Assembly (NCBI GenBank): GCA_963703555.1
Contig: CAVPEV010000044.1
Coordinates: 107,982-171,981, forward strand
DNA length: 64,000 nucleotides
DNA from: CAVPEV01 sp963703555
GTDB taxonomy: Bacteria; Actinomycetota; Actinomycetes; Actinomycetales; Cellulomonadaceae
Direction: 5' to 3'
Shown: positions 29,057 through 37,947 of the stretch, piece by piece
How positions within the stretch are numbered: position 1 is the stretch's first letter
How the letters are laid out: each line of letters opens with the position of its first letter
The notes under the pieces: model-generated
What the model was told of the DNA's origin: nothing
What the model saw: only the letters and a program-made list of their open reading frames with translations
Database searches by the model: none
Made by a program: the position numbers and the translations under genes

Positions 29057-30915
29057 CCGGCCTGGTGCCCCGGGTCTGGGCACCGGCCGCCGGCCGGTTG
29101 GACCTGGTCGTCGGCGCGGATCGCCGGCCGATGCGGGCGGAGAGCGGCGGGTGGTGGACGCACGACGTCCCGCTCGCATCGGGTACCGACTATGCCTACT
29201 CGCTGGACGGTGGCACACCACGGCCGGACCCACGGTCCGGCCGGCAGCCGCACGGCGTGCACGCCGCATCCCAGGTCTTCGACGCCGACGAGTTCGCGTG
29301 GACCGATGCGGCGTGGCCCGGCCGGGACGTCCGCGGCGCGGTGTTCTACGAGCTGCACGTGGGCACGTTCACCCCCGAGGGCACGCTACGGTCGGCGATC
29401 GCCCGGCTGGACCACCTCGCCGAGCTTGGCGTCGAGGTCGTCGAGCTCATGCCGGTGGCCGCGTTCGACGGTCGGCGCGGCTGGGGGTACGACGGGGTCG
29501 CCCTGTACGCCGTGCACGAGCCCTACGGCGGGCCGCGGGCGCTGCAGGCGCTGGTGGACGCCGCGCACGCCCGGGGGCTGGCGGTGTGCCTGGACGTCGT
29601 GCACAACCACCTCGGCCCGTCCGGCAACTACCTGGCGGAGTTCGGACCGTACTTCACCGAGGTGCACACCACCCCGTGGGGTGCCGCGGTCAACCTCGAC
29701 CAGCCGGGCTCGCCCGAGGTCCGCCGCTGGATCTGCGACAACGCCCTGCATTGGTTCGCCGACTTCCACATCGACGCCCTGCGGCTGGACGCCGTGCACG
29801 CCCTGGCCGACGAGTCACCCCGGCACCTGCTCGCCCAGCTCTCCGAGGAGACCCGCGCCCTGGCCGACCGGCTCGGACGCCCGCTCGGTCTCATCGCCGA
29901 GTCCGACCTCAACGACGTGGTCACGCTCGCCGCACCCGCCACCGGCGGCTGGGGCATGACGGCCCAGTGGGCGGACGACGTGCACCACGCCGTGCACGCG
30001 CTGGTCACCGGGGAGCGGCACGGGTACTACGCGGACTTCGGATCACCCGAGGTGCTCGCCCACGCGATGGAACGGGTCTTCGTGCCCGACGGCGGGTGGT
30101 CCGCCTTCCGCCAGCAGGTCTGGGGGCGCCCGGTGCCGCCCGGCACGGACGGGCACCGGTTCGTCGTGTTCGACCAGGACCACGACCAGGTCGGCAACCG
30201 GGCCCTCGGCGACCGCCCGTCGTCCCGGCTGGACAACGGGCTGCTCGCCGTCGAGGCCGCGCTCATCCTGACGTCGCCGTTCACCCCGATGCTCTTCATG
30301 GGCGAGGAGTGGGGGGCACGGACCCCGTGGCTGTACTTCACCGACCAGCCGGACCCCGAACTCGGCGCAGCCATCCGGGAGGGCCGCCGGGCCGAGTTCA
30401 GCGGCCACGACTGGGCCGGCCTGTACGGCGGGGACGTCGAGGTTCCGGACCCCCAGGACCCGGCGACGTTCGAGCGCAGCCGGCTGGACTGGAGCGAGCC
30501 GGACCAGCCCGAGCACGCCCGGCTGCTGGCCTGGTACCAGCGGCTGGTCGCCGTGCGCCGCCAGGTGCCCGACTTGGCATCCGGGGACCTCGCCGCCACC
30601 GCGCTGCGCTATGCACAGGTGCCCCAGCCGGCCGCGCCGGCACAGGGTGGGTCGCCTGCCGACCGGGCCCGCTGGCGGGGCTGGTTGGTGCTCGAGCGCG
30701 GCACCGCGCGGGTGGCGGTGAACCTCGCGGACGTCGACTGCGAGGTGCCGGTGCCGGCCGAGCCCGGCACGCAGGTCCTGGCCGCCTGGCGCACCGCTCC
30801 GCTCGCCGGGGCAGGCGCCGATCTGCGGGTCCGCCTGCCGGCCCACTCCGTCGCCGTGCTCGCCCGGGCGACCCGTCCGCGCGGTCGGCACGTCGGTCGC
30901 GCCGACGCCGACTGA
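29053..30915 (+). CDS. treZ: Malto-oligosyltrehalose trehalohydrolase
   Basis: The 620-residue GH13_10 enzyme has an N-terminal CBM48-like domain, then VFYELHVGTFTPEGT and VCLDVVHNHLGPSGN. FHIDALRLDAVHALAD carries the nucleophile, GLIAESDLND the acid/base Glu and VFDQDHDQVGNRALGD the third Asp. It releases trehalose from the TreY product. The Arg/Asp-rich C-terminal tail is short. The stop lies in a hairpin shared with the convergent zapE. Confidence 0.95.
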   Translation: MTGLVPRVWAPAAGRLDLVVGADRRPMRAESGGWWTHDVPLASGTDYAYSLDGGTPRPDPRSGRQPHGVHAASQVFDADEFAWTDAAWPGRDVRGAVFYELHVGTFTPEGTLRSAIARLDHLAELGVEVVELMPVAAFDGRRGWGYDGVALYAVHEPYGGPRALQALVDAAHARGLAVCLDVVHNHLGPSGNYLAEFGPYFTEVHTTPWGAAVNLDQPGSPEVRRWICDNALHWFADFHIDALRLDAVHALADESPRHLLAQLSEETRALADRLGRPLGLIAESDLNDVVTLAAPATGGWGMTAQWADDVHHAVHALVTGERHGYYADFGSPEVLAHAMERVFVPDGGWSAFRQQVWGRPVPPGTDGHRFVVFDQDHDQVGNRALGDRPSSRLDNGLLAVEAALILTSPFTPMLFMGEEWGARTPWLYFTDQPDPELGAAIREGRRAEFSGHDWAGLYGGDVEVPDPQDPATFERSRLDWSEPDQPEHARLLAWYQRLVAVRRQVPDLASGDLAATALRYAQVPQPAAPAQGGSPADRARWRGWLVLERGTARVAVNLADVDCEVPVPAEPGTQVLAAWRTAPLAGAGADLRVRLPAHSVAVLARATRPRGRHVGRADAD

Positions 30916-30929
30916 GCCCGACGGCTCAG
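30912..30929. terminator. Hairpin covering both convergent stop codons (treZ and zapE)
   Basis: CTGAGCC-CGAC-GGCTCAG has a 7-base perfect stem and a 4-base loop. It includes the treZ TGA and reaches the zapE stop, so it can end both transcripts. Confidence 0.5.
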
Positions 30930-31990
30930 CCGGCCACCTGCTCGGCGAGCCGGCGACCCTCCGCAGCGAGCGCCGCCAGCCGGGACAGCGCCCGCAGGTA
31001 CTTCTTCCGGTAGCCGCCGGCCAGCATCGCGGGGCTGAACAAGGCGGTGGGCGCGCCCCCGAGCAGCACCGGCACCTCACGGTCGTACAACCGGTCCACC
31101 AGGACGACCAGCCGCAGCGCGACGTCCTGGGTCGCCACCGGTCCGACGCCGGTCAGCCCGACCACCGTCACGCCGTCGATCAACGCCCCGTAGCGGCTCG
31201 GGTGCACGGACGCCAGGTGGGCCAGCACGGCGTCGAAGTCGTCCAGGGTGGCGCCGGGCAGCCGAGACGCGACGGCGCGGAGCTGCGCCTGCGGCACCGG
31301 GTCGATCGTGGTGCCCGAAGTGCGGTGGCGGTAGTCCTCCCCGTCGAGCCGGACGACCTCGAACCGGTCGGCGAGGGACTGGATCTCCCGCAGGAAGTCC
31401 TCGGCGGCGAACCGCCCGTCCCCCAGCGCACCGGGCAGGGTGTTGGACGTCGCCGCCAGTGCCACGCCGCGGTCCGCCAGCTCACGGAGCAGCCGGGACA
31501 TCAGGACCGTGTCGCCGGGATCGTCCAGCTCGAACTCGTCGATGCACACCAGTCGTCGCGCCCCGAGCACGTCCACGGTGGCCCGGAACCCCAGCGCCCC
31601 GACGAGGTTGGTCAGCTCGACGAACGTGCCGTACGCCGTGGCCCGCGTCCCCACCGCACCGGCCAGCGCGGCGAGCAGGTGCGTCTTGCCGACGCCGAAC
31701 CCCCCGTCCAGGTAGATGCCCGGCACTGCCGGGCGGCGCGACCGCCGCAGCCGGTGCCGCTCGGGCGGCGCGGCGATCCGGACCGCGACCTCGCGCAGGC
31801 GGTCCAGCGCGGCCTGCTGGGAGGGGTGCTGCGGATCGGGCCGGTAGGTGTCGAACGACTCCATGGCAAAGCGGCGCGGCGGCACCAGGTCGGCCAGCAG
31901 CCGTTCGGTCGCCACCACCGGGGTCCGGGCGGTGAGCGACCCGGGGCCGGTCACCGCGGTGTCGTCGGCGATCTGCGGGACGTCGTCCAC
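30926..31990 (-). CDS. zapE: Cell division protein ZapE (AFG1-like ATPase)
   Basis: The 354-residue P-loop ATPase has Walker A in GIYLDGGFGVGKTHLLAAL and Walker B in RLVCIDEFELDDPGD. Sensor residues lie in ALAATSNTLPGAL. The AFG1 C-terminal pattern VVGLTGVGPVATQDVALRLVVLVDRLYD follows. The order and spacing are typical of the family, which interacts with FtsZ in E. coli. The GTG start was chosen because conserved sequence begins shortly after it. Confidence 0.9.
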   Translation of the reverse strand: MDDVPQIADDTAVTGPGSLTARTPVVATERLLADLVPPRRFAMESFDTYRPDPQHPSQQAALDRLREVAVRIAAPPERHRLRRSRRPAVPGIYLDGGFGVGKTHLLAALAGAVGTRATAYGTFVELTNLVGALGFRATVDVLGARRLVCIDEFELDDPGDTVLMSRLLRELADRGVALAATSNTLPGALGDGRFAAEDFLREIQSLADRFEVVRLDGEDYRHRTSGTTIDPVPQAQLRAVASRLPGATLDDFDAVLAHLASVHPSRYGALIDGVTVVGLTGVGPVATQDVALRLVVLVDRLYDREVPVLLGGAPTALFSPAMLAGGYRKKYLRALSRLAALAAEGRRLAEQVAG

Positions 31991-32019
31991 GGCGCGACAG
32001 CCTACGTCGGTGCCGTGAC

Positions 32020-32025
32020 TACCCT
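32020..32025 (+). promoter_or_regulatory. -10 box (TACCCT) of a leaderless transcript
   Basis: TACCCT ends 6 bases before the GTG of the RibD-type reductase gene. No ribosome binding site lies in between. Confidence 0.45.
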
Positions 32026-32031
32026 GTCCCG

Positions 32032-32835
32032 GTGACCGGCCCCGCCCTGGACGTCCTGCTCCCCGCCCACCGGCAGGGTGAGAGACTCCCCCCGGACCCG
32101 GCGGAGGCCGCACTCCTGGACTGGTATGCGGCGCCGGCCCCACGACCCGGTCGTCGGTGCTCGGTGCGTGCGTCCATGGTCACCAGCCTGGACGGGGCCG
32201 CCAGCGGCCCTGACGGTGTGTCCGGCTCCATCCACGGCCCGGCGGACCACAGGGTCTTCGAGGTCCTGCGCGCGGTGGCCGACGTCGTCCTGGTGGGGGC
32301 CGGTACGGTGCGCGCCGAGGGCTACCGGCGCGTCGCCGTCGGCCCGGCCCTCCGCCCCGGCCGTGCGGCACGCGGGCAGGCGGCGGACCTGGTGCTGGCC
32401 GTGGTGTCCAGCTCGGGGAACCTCCCCGACGCCGTCCTCGACGCCCCGCGCGCCCCGCTCCTCCTGACCACGGCCGATGGTGCCCGCCGGGGCGGGCTGG
32501 TGCAGCGGCTGGGTGCCGAGCGGGTCGTCGTGGCCGGGGCGGACGAGGTCGACCCGGAGCGTGCGCTGGACGCCCTGGCCGAGCGCGGCCTGGTCCGGGT
32601 GCTCGCCGAGGGAGGTCCACGACTGCTCGGGGCGCTCCTCGCGCAGGACCGCGTCGACGAACTGTGCCTGACCACCAGCCCCCTGCTGGTCGGTGCCGGG
32701 CCGGGCCGGATGGTCGACGGCCACGGGTCCGCCATGGCCCGCCCGGCCCGGCTGGTGCACCTCCTGCACGCCCGCGGCGAGCTCCTCGCCCGTTGGGTGC
32801 TGGACGCGCAGCCCGGCAGCCCGGTGCGCCGATAG
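32032..32835 (+). CDS. RibD C-terminal-domain reductase
   Basis: The 267-residue dihydrofolate-reductase-like fold has RASMVTSLDGAASGPDG, VLRAVADVVLVGAGTVRAEGY, VRVLAEGGPRLLGALL and a final STPL-like TTSPLLVGAGPG. This is the RibD_C family, pyrimidine reductases of riboflavin synthesis and relatives. No deaminase domain is present and no other riboflavin genes are near. A stand-alone NADPH reductase of unknown substrate is as likely as a riboflavin enzyme. Confidence 0.85.
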   Translation: MTGPALDVLLPAHRQGERLPPDPAEAALLDWYAAPAPRPGRRCSVRASMVTSLDGAASGPDGVSGSIHGPADHRVFEVLRAVADVVLVGAGTVRAEGYRRVAVGPALRPGRAARGQAADLVLAVVSSSGNLPDAVLDAPRAPLLLTTADGARRGGLVQRLGAERVVVAGADEVDPERALDALAERGLVRVLAEGGPRLLGALLAQDRVDELCLTTSPLLVGAGPGRMVDGHGSAMARPARLVHLLHARGELLARWVLDAQPGSPVRR

Positions 32836-32838
32836 GCT
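32833..32838 (+). promoter_or_regulatory. -10 box (TAGGCT) of a leaderless transcript
   Basis: TAGGCT ends 6 bases before the GTG of the next gene and lies just after the stop region of the previous one. The downstream gene therefore has its own promoter. Confidence 0.45.
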
Positions 32839-32844
32839 CCGTCC

Positions 32845-33330
32845 GTGACCGACACCATCCTCGTCCTCACCGAGGACACGCTGGCCGACTCCGACGTCGA
32901 GCACATCCTCGGCCTGCACGAGGACGAGGTGACCGACTACCGCGTGCTGGTCCCCGCCGACACCCAGCGCCCGCTGCTGGTCTCCCTCATCGACGAGCTG
33001 AGCATGGGCGACCTGCGCGAGGCCCTCGAGCTCGTCCTGGGCCGGGAGCCCGAGCCCGTCGAGGCACGCGCCGATGCCGCGGACGCCCTGACCGAGAGCC
33101 TCGTGGCGTTCGGCGCGGCCGGACGCCGGGCGACCGGCGAGGTCGTCGAGGACGACCCGCTGCCCGCGCTGCGCCGGGCCGTCGCCGGCGGCGACGTGCG
33201 CGAGATCGTCGTCGTCACGTACCCGCACGCCGTCGAGGACACGTTCCACCGGGACTGGGCGTCACGCGCCCGGGACGAGCTGCACGTCCCGGTGCTGCAC
33301 CTGTACTCGGGGACCAACGAGCTCGGCTGA
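32845..33330 (+). CDS. Conserved actinobacterial protein, universal-stress-like alpha/beta fold
   Basis: This 161-residue acidic protein opens TDTILVLTEDTLADSDVEHI. It has alternating strands and helices ending in EIVVVTYPHAVEDTFHRDWA and VPVLHLYSG. Homologues are annotated inconsistently, and I know of no experimental function. The overall pattern resembles nucleotide-binding universal stress proteins but lacks a clear G-2x-G-9x-G motif. No membrane segments are seen. Confidence 0.7.
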   Translation: MTDTILVLTEDTLADSDVEHILGLHEDEVTDYRVLVPADTQRPLLVSLIDELSMGDLREALELVLGREPEPVEARADAADALTESLVAFGAAGRRATGEVVEDDPLPALRRAVAGGDVREIVVVTYPHAVEDTFHRDWASRARDELHVPVLHLYSGTNELG

Positions 33331-33431
33331 CCGGGGACCACCGGGCTCCGGCCGACCGGGGACCACCGGGCTCGGCCGAGGCGCGTCCGGCGTCGGCACC
33401 TCCCGTCCGGCGTCAGTACCCGTCCGGCGTC
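33329..33431. repeat. Short tandem repeats in a convergent intergenic region
   Basis: GACCGGGGACCACCGGGCTC occurs twice (33329-33348 and 33354-33373, period 25). Then GTCCGGCGTC occurs three times (33385, 33405 and 33422). The last copy lies inside the C-terminal codons of the ATP-grasp gene. Each larger unit contains CCGG...CCGG and could fold. They may act in termination or simply reflect slippage. Confidence 0.6.
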
Positions 33432-34666
33432 GGGTGCGGGTAGTACCGGCGGTACTTCCGCCAGAAGTTCGCGGTCATCGCCTCGACCACGAAGCGTCGA
33501 CGCCACGATCGGTCCGCCCGGTAGCGCAACGGGTGCACGGCGTCGCCCCGGCGGCGGGCCGCGTCGAGCCGGGCCGCCAGCGCATCGTCGGTGACGTAGC
33601 GCCGCAGCAGCGCGAACGGCACGACGCTGTACAGCACCTCCCGGTCGGCGCGGACGGTCGCCCCGGTACGGCCCATGACCAGGTCGTCGACGACCACCCG
33701 TGCCACGTTCGCCCCGGCCGCGGTGACGTAGTAGTTGTTCAGCCCGATCCGTGGATTCATCTCGAAGTAGACGTGCCGGCCGGTCCGGGGATCGAGCTTG
33801 TAGTCGAAGTTCGCGAACCCGACGTACCCCGTGGCGTCGAGGAACCGGCTCGCGGCCGCCATGGCGTCCTCGTACGGCTCGGTGAGGATCGCCGCCGGGA
33901 TGCCGAGGGTCCCCGGCGTGTGCTCCTCGAGGAGCACCCGACCGGTGGACAGCAGGGTGACGACGCCGTGGGAGTCCCGGTAGGCGGTCAGCGAGCGCAT
34001 CTGTGTCTCGTCGCCCGGGATGAGCTCCTGGAGCAGGAACGTGCCGGCGTATCCCGCGTCGACGAGGTTCCCCAGCAGCTCGTCGAGAGCAGCCCGGTCG
34101 GCGACGTGGTGGATCTTCCGCTTGCCGGGGAACGAGACGTAGAAGTACTCGGCGCTCGAGGACGGCTTGGCGACCAGCGGGAAGGGCAGGTCGACGACCA
34201 GGTCGGCGACCGCCGCCCGGCCCCCCGCGGCAGCCAGCGCCGGGACCTCGACACAGACCGTGCGCGGGGTAGGGATGCCCAGGGTGGCGCAGACCTGCGC
34301 GAAGCCCTCCTTCGAGGACACCAGGCCGAGCACCTCGGGCGTGCAGTAGGGCAGGACGAACCGGCCGTCGAGCCGGCCCCGCTGCTCGACGATGGCCCGC
34401 ACGTACCAGTCGGCGTTGGTCAGCAGCACCAGCGTGCGACCCGGGTGCTCGTCGGCCACCCGCTCCAGCGCGGCGATGAGCACCTCAGGGGTGTCGATGC
34501 CGGGTTCGACCACGCTCGTCACGAACGAGGACGCCTCCATCGCACGGCTGGCGACGGTCGACACGACGACCGCGTCGCAGCCGTACTCCTCGTGGAAGGC
34601 GCGCAGCATCGCGTACACCCCGATGTCGCCGCCGACGCCGACCGGCAGCAGGTCCAGCTCAGGCAT
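33413..34666 (-). CDS. ATP-grasp carboxylate-amine ligase (D-aspartate ligase-like)
   Basis: The 417-residue protein has an ATP-grasp core. The N-terminal domain is GGDIGVYAMLRAFHEEYG, the lid strands are DLPFPLVAKPSSSAEYF and FLLQELIPGDETQMRSLT, and the metal site is RTGRHVYFEMNPRIGLNNYY with Glu and Asn. The layout matches the carboxylate-amine ligase group that contains Aslfm, the D-Asp ligase of Enterococcus peptidoglycan bridges. The ATG overlaps the end of gnd by 8 bases. A FemX-like gene lies divergently beyond gnd. A role in adding D-Asp or D-Glu to the peptidoglycan stem is inferred. Confidence 0.75.
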   Translation of the reverse strand: MPELDLLPVGVGGDIGVYAMLRAFHEEYGCDAVVVSTVASRAMEASSFVTSVVEPGIDTPEVLIAALERVADEHPGRTLVLLTNADWYVRAIVEQRGRLDGRFVLPYCTPEVLGLVSSKEGFAQVCATLGIPTPRTVCVEVPALAAAGGRAAVADLVVDLPFPLVAKPSSSAEYFYVSFPGKRKIHHVADRAALDELLGNLVDAGYAGTFLLQELIPGDETQMRSLTAYRDSHGVVTLLSTGRVLLEEHTPGTLGIPAAILTEPYEDAMAAASRFLDATGYVGFANFDYKLDPRTGRHVYFEMNPRIGLNNYYVTAAGANVARVVVDDLVMGRTGATVRADREVLYSVVPFALLRRYVTDDALAARLDAARRRGDAVHPLRYRADRSWRRRFVVEAMTANFWRKYRRYYPHPTPDGY

Positions 34667-36107
34667 CGATCTCGGAGCGGTCGGCGCCCCACAGGGTGTG
34701 GAAGGTCCCCTGCCGGTCGACCCGGCGGTACGTGTGCGCTCCGAAGTAGTCGCGCTGTGCCTGTACCAGCGCCGCGGGCAGCCGCTCGGCGCGCACCGCG
34801 TCGTAGTACGCCAGGGATGACGAGAAGGCCGGCGTCGGCACGCCGGTCAGCGCAGCCTGGGACACCACGCGACGCCAGGCCGGTACCCCGTGGCCGACCG
34901 CCTCGGTGAAGTACGGGTCCGCGAGCAGCAGGGCCAGCCCGGGCTCGCGCCGGTACGCCTCGGTGATGCGATCGAGGAACCGTGCGCGGATGATGCAGCC
35001 ATCCCGCCAGATCCGGGCCATCGCACCACGGTCGATGTCCCAGCCGAACTCCTGCGACGCCGCGGCGATCTGGTCGAAGCCCTGCGAGTAGGCCACCACC
35101 TTCGACGCGTACAGCGCTTGCCGTACGTCCTCGACGAACGCATCGCGGTCGGCGACCTGCCAGCTGTCGGCGTACCCGCCGAGCGCGGCGCGAGCGGCCC
35201 GGCGCTGCGGGACGGACCCGGACAGCGCGCGGGCGAACGTCGCCTCCGCGATGCCGGTGACCGGCACCCCGAGGTCCAGCGCGTTCTGCACGGTCCACCG
35301 GCCCGTGCCCTTCTGCTCGGCCTCGTCGACCACCACGTCGACGAACGCCCGGCCGGTGGCCGCGTCCACGTGACCGAGCAGGTCGGCGGTGATCTCGATG
35401 AGGTAGGACTGCAGGTCTCCCGTGTTCCACTCGGCGAAGATCTCCCCGATCTGCGCCGCCGACGCGCCCAGCCCCTGCCGGAGCAGGTCGTACGCCTCGC
35501 TGATGAGCTGCATGTCGGCGTACTCGATGCCGTTGTGCACCATCTTCACGAAGTGCCCGGCCGCCCCCGGGCCGACGTACGTGCAGCACGGCACGCCGTC
35601 CACCTGCGCGGCGATCGACTCCAGGATGGGGCCGAGCGTGGTGTACGCCTCCCGGGTGCCACCCGGCATGATCGAGGGTCCGAGCAGGGCGCCCTCCTCG
35701 CCGCCCGACACCCCGGTCCCGACGAAGTGCAGGCCCATGTCCCGCAGGGCCGCCTCCCGCCGCGCCGTGTCCGGGAAGTGGGCGTTGCCCGCGTCCACCA
35801 CGATGTCCCCCGGCTCCAGCAGCCCGGTGAGCTCGTCGATGACGGCGTCGGTCGCCTCGCCCGCCTGCACCATGATGATCACGGTGCGCGGGCGCTGCAG
35901 CGAGGCCACGAACTCGGCCATCGTCCGTGCTGGGAGGAAGGTCCCCTCATCGCCGTGCTCGGCGACCAGCGACTGGGTCCGCGACCAGGTCCGGTTGTGC
36001 AGCGCGACGGTGTACCCGTGCCGGGCCAGGTTGCGCGCGAGGTTGCGACCCATGACCGCCAGCCCTGTCACGCCGATCTGCGCCCGCTGAGCCTGCGTCT
36101 CGGACAC
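34659..36107 (-). CDS. gnd: 6-phosphogluconate dehydrogenase, decarboxylating
   Basis: The 482-residue protein has the NADP-binding Rossmann motif GVTGLAVMGRNLARNLARHG, VVDAGNAHFPDT, GTGVSGGEEGALLGPSIMPGG (substrate binding) and FVKMVHNGIEYADMQL with the catalytic Lys. The C-terminal FGAHTYRRVDRQGTFHTLW completes the family's usual length. It is the NADPH-producing step of the pentose phosphate pathway. It is co-transcribed with the ATP-grasp gene. Confidence 0.96.
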   Translation of the reverse strand: MSETQAQRAQIGVTGLAVMGRNLARNLARHGYTVALHNRTWSRTQSLVAEHGDEGTFLPARTMAEFVASLQRPRTVIIMVQAGEATDAVIDELTGLLEPGDIVVDAGNAHFPDTARREAALRDMGLHFVGTGVSGGEEGALLGPSIMPGGTREAYTTLGPILESIAAQVDGVPCCTYVGPGAAGHFVKMVHNGIEYADMQLISEAYDLLRQGLGASAAQIGEIFAEWNTGDLQSYLIEITADLLGHVDAATGRAFVDVVVDEAEQKGTGRWTVQNALDLGVPVTGIAEATFARALSGSVPQRRAARAALGGYADSWQVADRDAFVEDVRQALYASKVVAYSQGFDQIAAASQEFGWDIDRGAMARIWRDGCIIRARFLDRITEAYRREPGLALLLADPYFTEAVGHGVPAWRRVVSQAALTGVPTPAFSSSLAYYDAVRAERLPAALVQAQRDYFGAHTYRRVDRQGTFHTLWGADRSEIDA

Positions 36108-36184
36108 CGGGGGTCACTCCTTCGCACGGGGACGAGCGCCCGGGCCGACGCCCGGGCACGCCGGCTCACGATAGTCGCCCGGGA

Positions 36185-36190
36185 TAGGGT
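36185..36190 (+). promoter_or_regulatory. -10 box (TAGGGT) of a leaderless transcript
   Basis: TAGGGT ends 7 bases before the GTG at 36198. This favours that start over the ATG at 36213. Confidence 0.45.
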
Positions 36191-36197
36191 CGTCCGC

Positions 36198-37202
36198 GTG
36201 CAGGACTCCGCGATGACCGTCCGGACCGTGACCGATCGGGCGTCCTGGGACGCCGAGGTGCTGGCCGCCGGCGGCCACCCGCTGCAGCTGTGGGGCTGGG
36301 GCGAGGTGAAGGCGGCGGGACCGTGGACGGCGCACCGGGTGCAGGTGCTGGATCCGACCGGCAGCACGGCCGGCCTCGCGCAGGTCCTGGTGCGCACGCT
36401 CCCGGCCCCGTTCCGGGCGCTCAGCCACGTGCCGCGCGGACCGGTGGTGGCCCCGGGGGCGGACCGCTCCGCAGTCACCTCCGCCGTCGTGGGCTGGTGC
36501 CGGTCGACGGTGCACGGCGTCGGCGTCACGCTGGAGCCGCCGTGGCCGGAGGGCACGCCGCTGGACCTGCCCGGAGCCCGTCCCTCGCCCAACCCCGTGC
36601 TGTTCCCGACGACCCTCGTCCTCGACCTCACCCGCAGCGAGGACGAGCTGCTCGCCGACATGAGCCGCACGACCCGGCAGGGCGTCCGCCGCTCCCAGCG
36701 CACCGACCTGGCGTACCGGCAGGTCGGTGACCGCGCCGAGCTGCGTGCCTGCCTGGAGATCTACCACGAGACGGCCCGCCGCGCCGGCTTCGCGCTGCAC
36801 GAGGACGCCTACTACGAACGGGTCGCGGACCAGCTCGACGAGCACTCCGCGGTGTTCGCGGCGTTCGACGGCCCGCGCCCGGTGGCCTTCGTCTGGTTGG
36901 CGGCCTCCGCGCGCACGGCGTTCGAGCTGTACGCGGGCGCCGACGACGAGGGTCGGCGGCTGCGCGCGAACTACGCCCTGAAGTGGACGGCGATCCGCGC
37001 CATGAAGGCTCGCGGGCTCGCCGAGTATGACATGAACGGGCTGCTCAACGACGGCATCTCCGAGTTCAAGCGGTCCTTCGCCCACCACGAGGACCGCCTG
37101 GTGGGCTCCCTCGACGTGGCGTTCTCGCCCTGGTACCCGGTGTGGAACCTGGCCCTTCCCCGGGCCAAACGCCTGCTCCGGGCGGTCCGCGGCGGGCGGT
37201 GA
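36198..37202 (+). CDS. FemX/FemAB-like peptidoglycan bridge aminoacyltransferase
   Basis: The 334-residue protein has two GNAT-like halves. HPLQLWGWGEVKAAGPWTAH opens the first. LADMSRTTRQGVRRSQRTDL, AFELYAGADDEGRRLRANYA and the end EYDMNGLLNDGISEFKRSFA are the Fem-family substrate-site signature. Fem proteins move amino acids from tRNA to the lipid II peptide. Many actinobacterial members are called lipid II:glycine glycyltransferase-like without proof. Its position beside a D-Asp-ligase-like ATP-grasp gene supports a cell-wall role. Confidence 0.82.
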   Translation: MQDSAMTVRTVTDRASWDAEVLAAGGHPLQLWGWGEVKAAGPWTAHRVQVLDPTGSTAGLAQVLVRTLPAPFRALSHVPRGPVVAPGADRSAVTSAVVGWCRSTVHGVGVTLEPPWPEGTPLDLPGARPSPNPVLFPTTLVLDLTRSEDELLADMSRTTRQGVRRSQRTDLAYRQVGDRAELRACLEIYHETARRAGFALHEDAYYERVADQLDEHSAVFAAFDGPRPVAFVWLAASARTAFELYAGADDEGRRLRANYALKWTAIRAMKARGLAEYDMNGLLNDGISEFKRSFAHHEDRLVGSLDVAFSPWYPVWNLALPRAKRLLRAVRGGR

Positions 37203-37273
37203 CGGCCGCCCCGGCGCGGCGCGACGCGGACGTCGGGGGCAGCGGCCAGGATCATCCCCGGGAAGGAGACCCC

Positions 37274-37855
37274 ATGCCTGATCTCGTCGCGCCCGACGCT
37301 CCAGCACCGTTCCGTCGCGCGCTGGACTCGCTGCGCGACGTGCGGCTGCGCCCGGAGGTGCAGCTCACCGAGGTGCCCGGGCCCGGCAGGATCGCACCGT
37401 GGACCGCGGCCCTGTCCGCCGAGGTGCGCCCGCTGCGGCGTGCTGTCGACGTCGACGACCTCGCGTCGGGCCGGTTCGTCATCCTCTACGACCCGGCCGG
37501 CCAGGAGGCGTGGGACGGCTGCTTCCGGCTGGTCACGCTCGTCCGGGTCGCCCTCGAGCCCGAGGTCGGCGCGGACCCGCTGCTCGCCGAGGTCGCGTGG
37601 AGCTGGTTCTCCGACGCCCTGGGTTCTGCCGGCCTCGACGCGCTGGCCGCCGCCGGGACCGTGACCCGGGTCCTGTCGCAGAGCTTCGGCGCGCTGGACC
37701 GCCGGCCCGAGCAGGTCGACCTGGAGGTGCGAGCGAGCTGGACGGCACGGGACGAGGACCTCGGGCCGCACCTGCGGGCCTGGGCCGGCCTGCTGTGCAC
37801 GGCAGCCGGGCTCCCCCCGGTGCCGGACGGCGTCACCACGCTCCCGTGGCGCTGA
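37274..37855 (+). CDS. DUF3000 protein
   Basis: This 193-residue actinobacterial protein opens DLVAPDAPAPFRRALDSLRD. It has the conserved block GRFVILYDPAGQEAWDGCFRLV and the AEVAWSWFSDAL helix. GGAAGGAG precedes the ATG. The function is unknown. The gene is conserved next to RNase D and dxs in actinobacteria (Rv2680 in M. tuberculosis, as I recall). Confidence 0.88.
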   Translation: MPDLVAPDAPAPFRRALDSLRDVRLRPEVQLTEVPGPGRIAPWTAALSAEVRPLRRAVDVDDLASGRFVILYDPAGQEAWDGCFRLVTLVRVALEPEVGADPLLAEVAWSWFSDALGSAGLDALAAAGTVTRVLSQSFGALDRRPEQVDLEVRASWTARDEDLGPHLRAWAGLLCTAAGLPPVPDGVTTLPWR

Positions 37856-37947
37856 TCGCACCGGGCTGCGCCCGCACCCCTCAAGGACGACACCTCGCCG
37901 ACCGATGCCACCGGGAGAACGCCTCCGCCCGGGAGAAGAAGCCCGTC

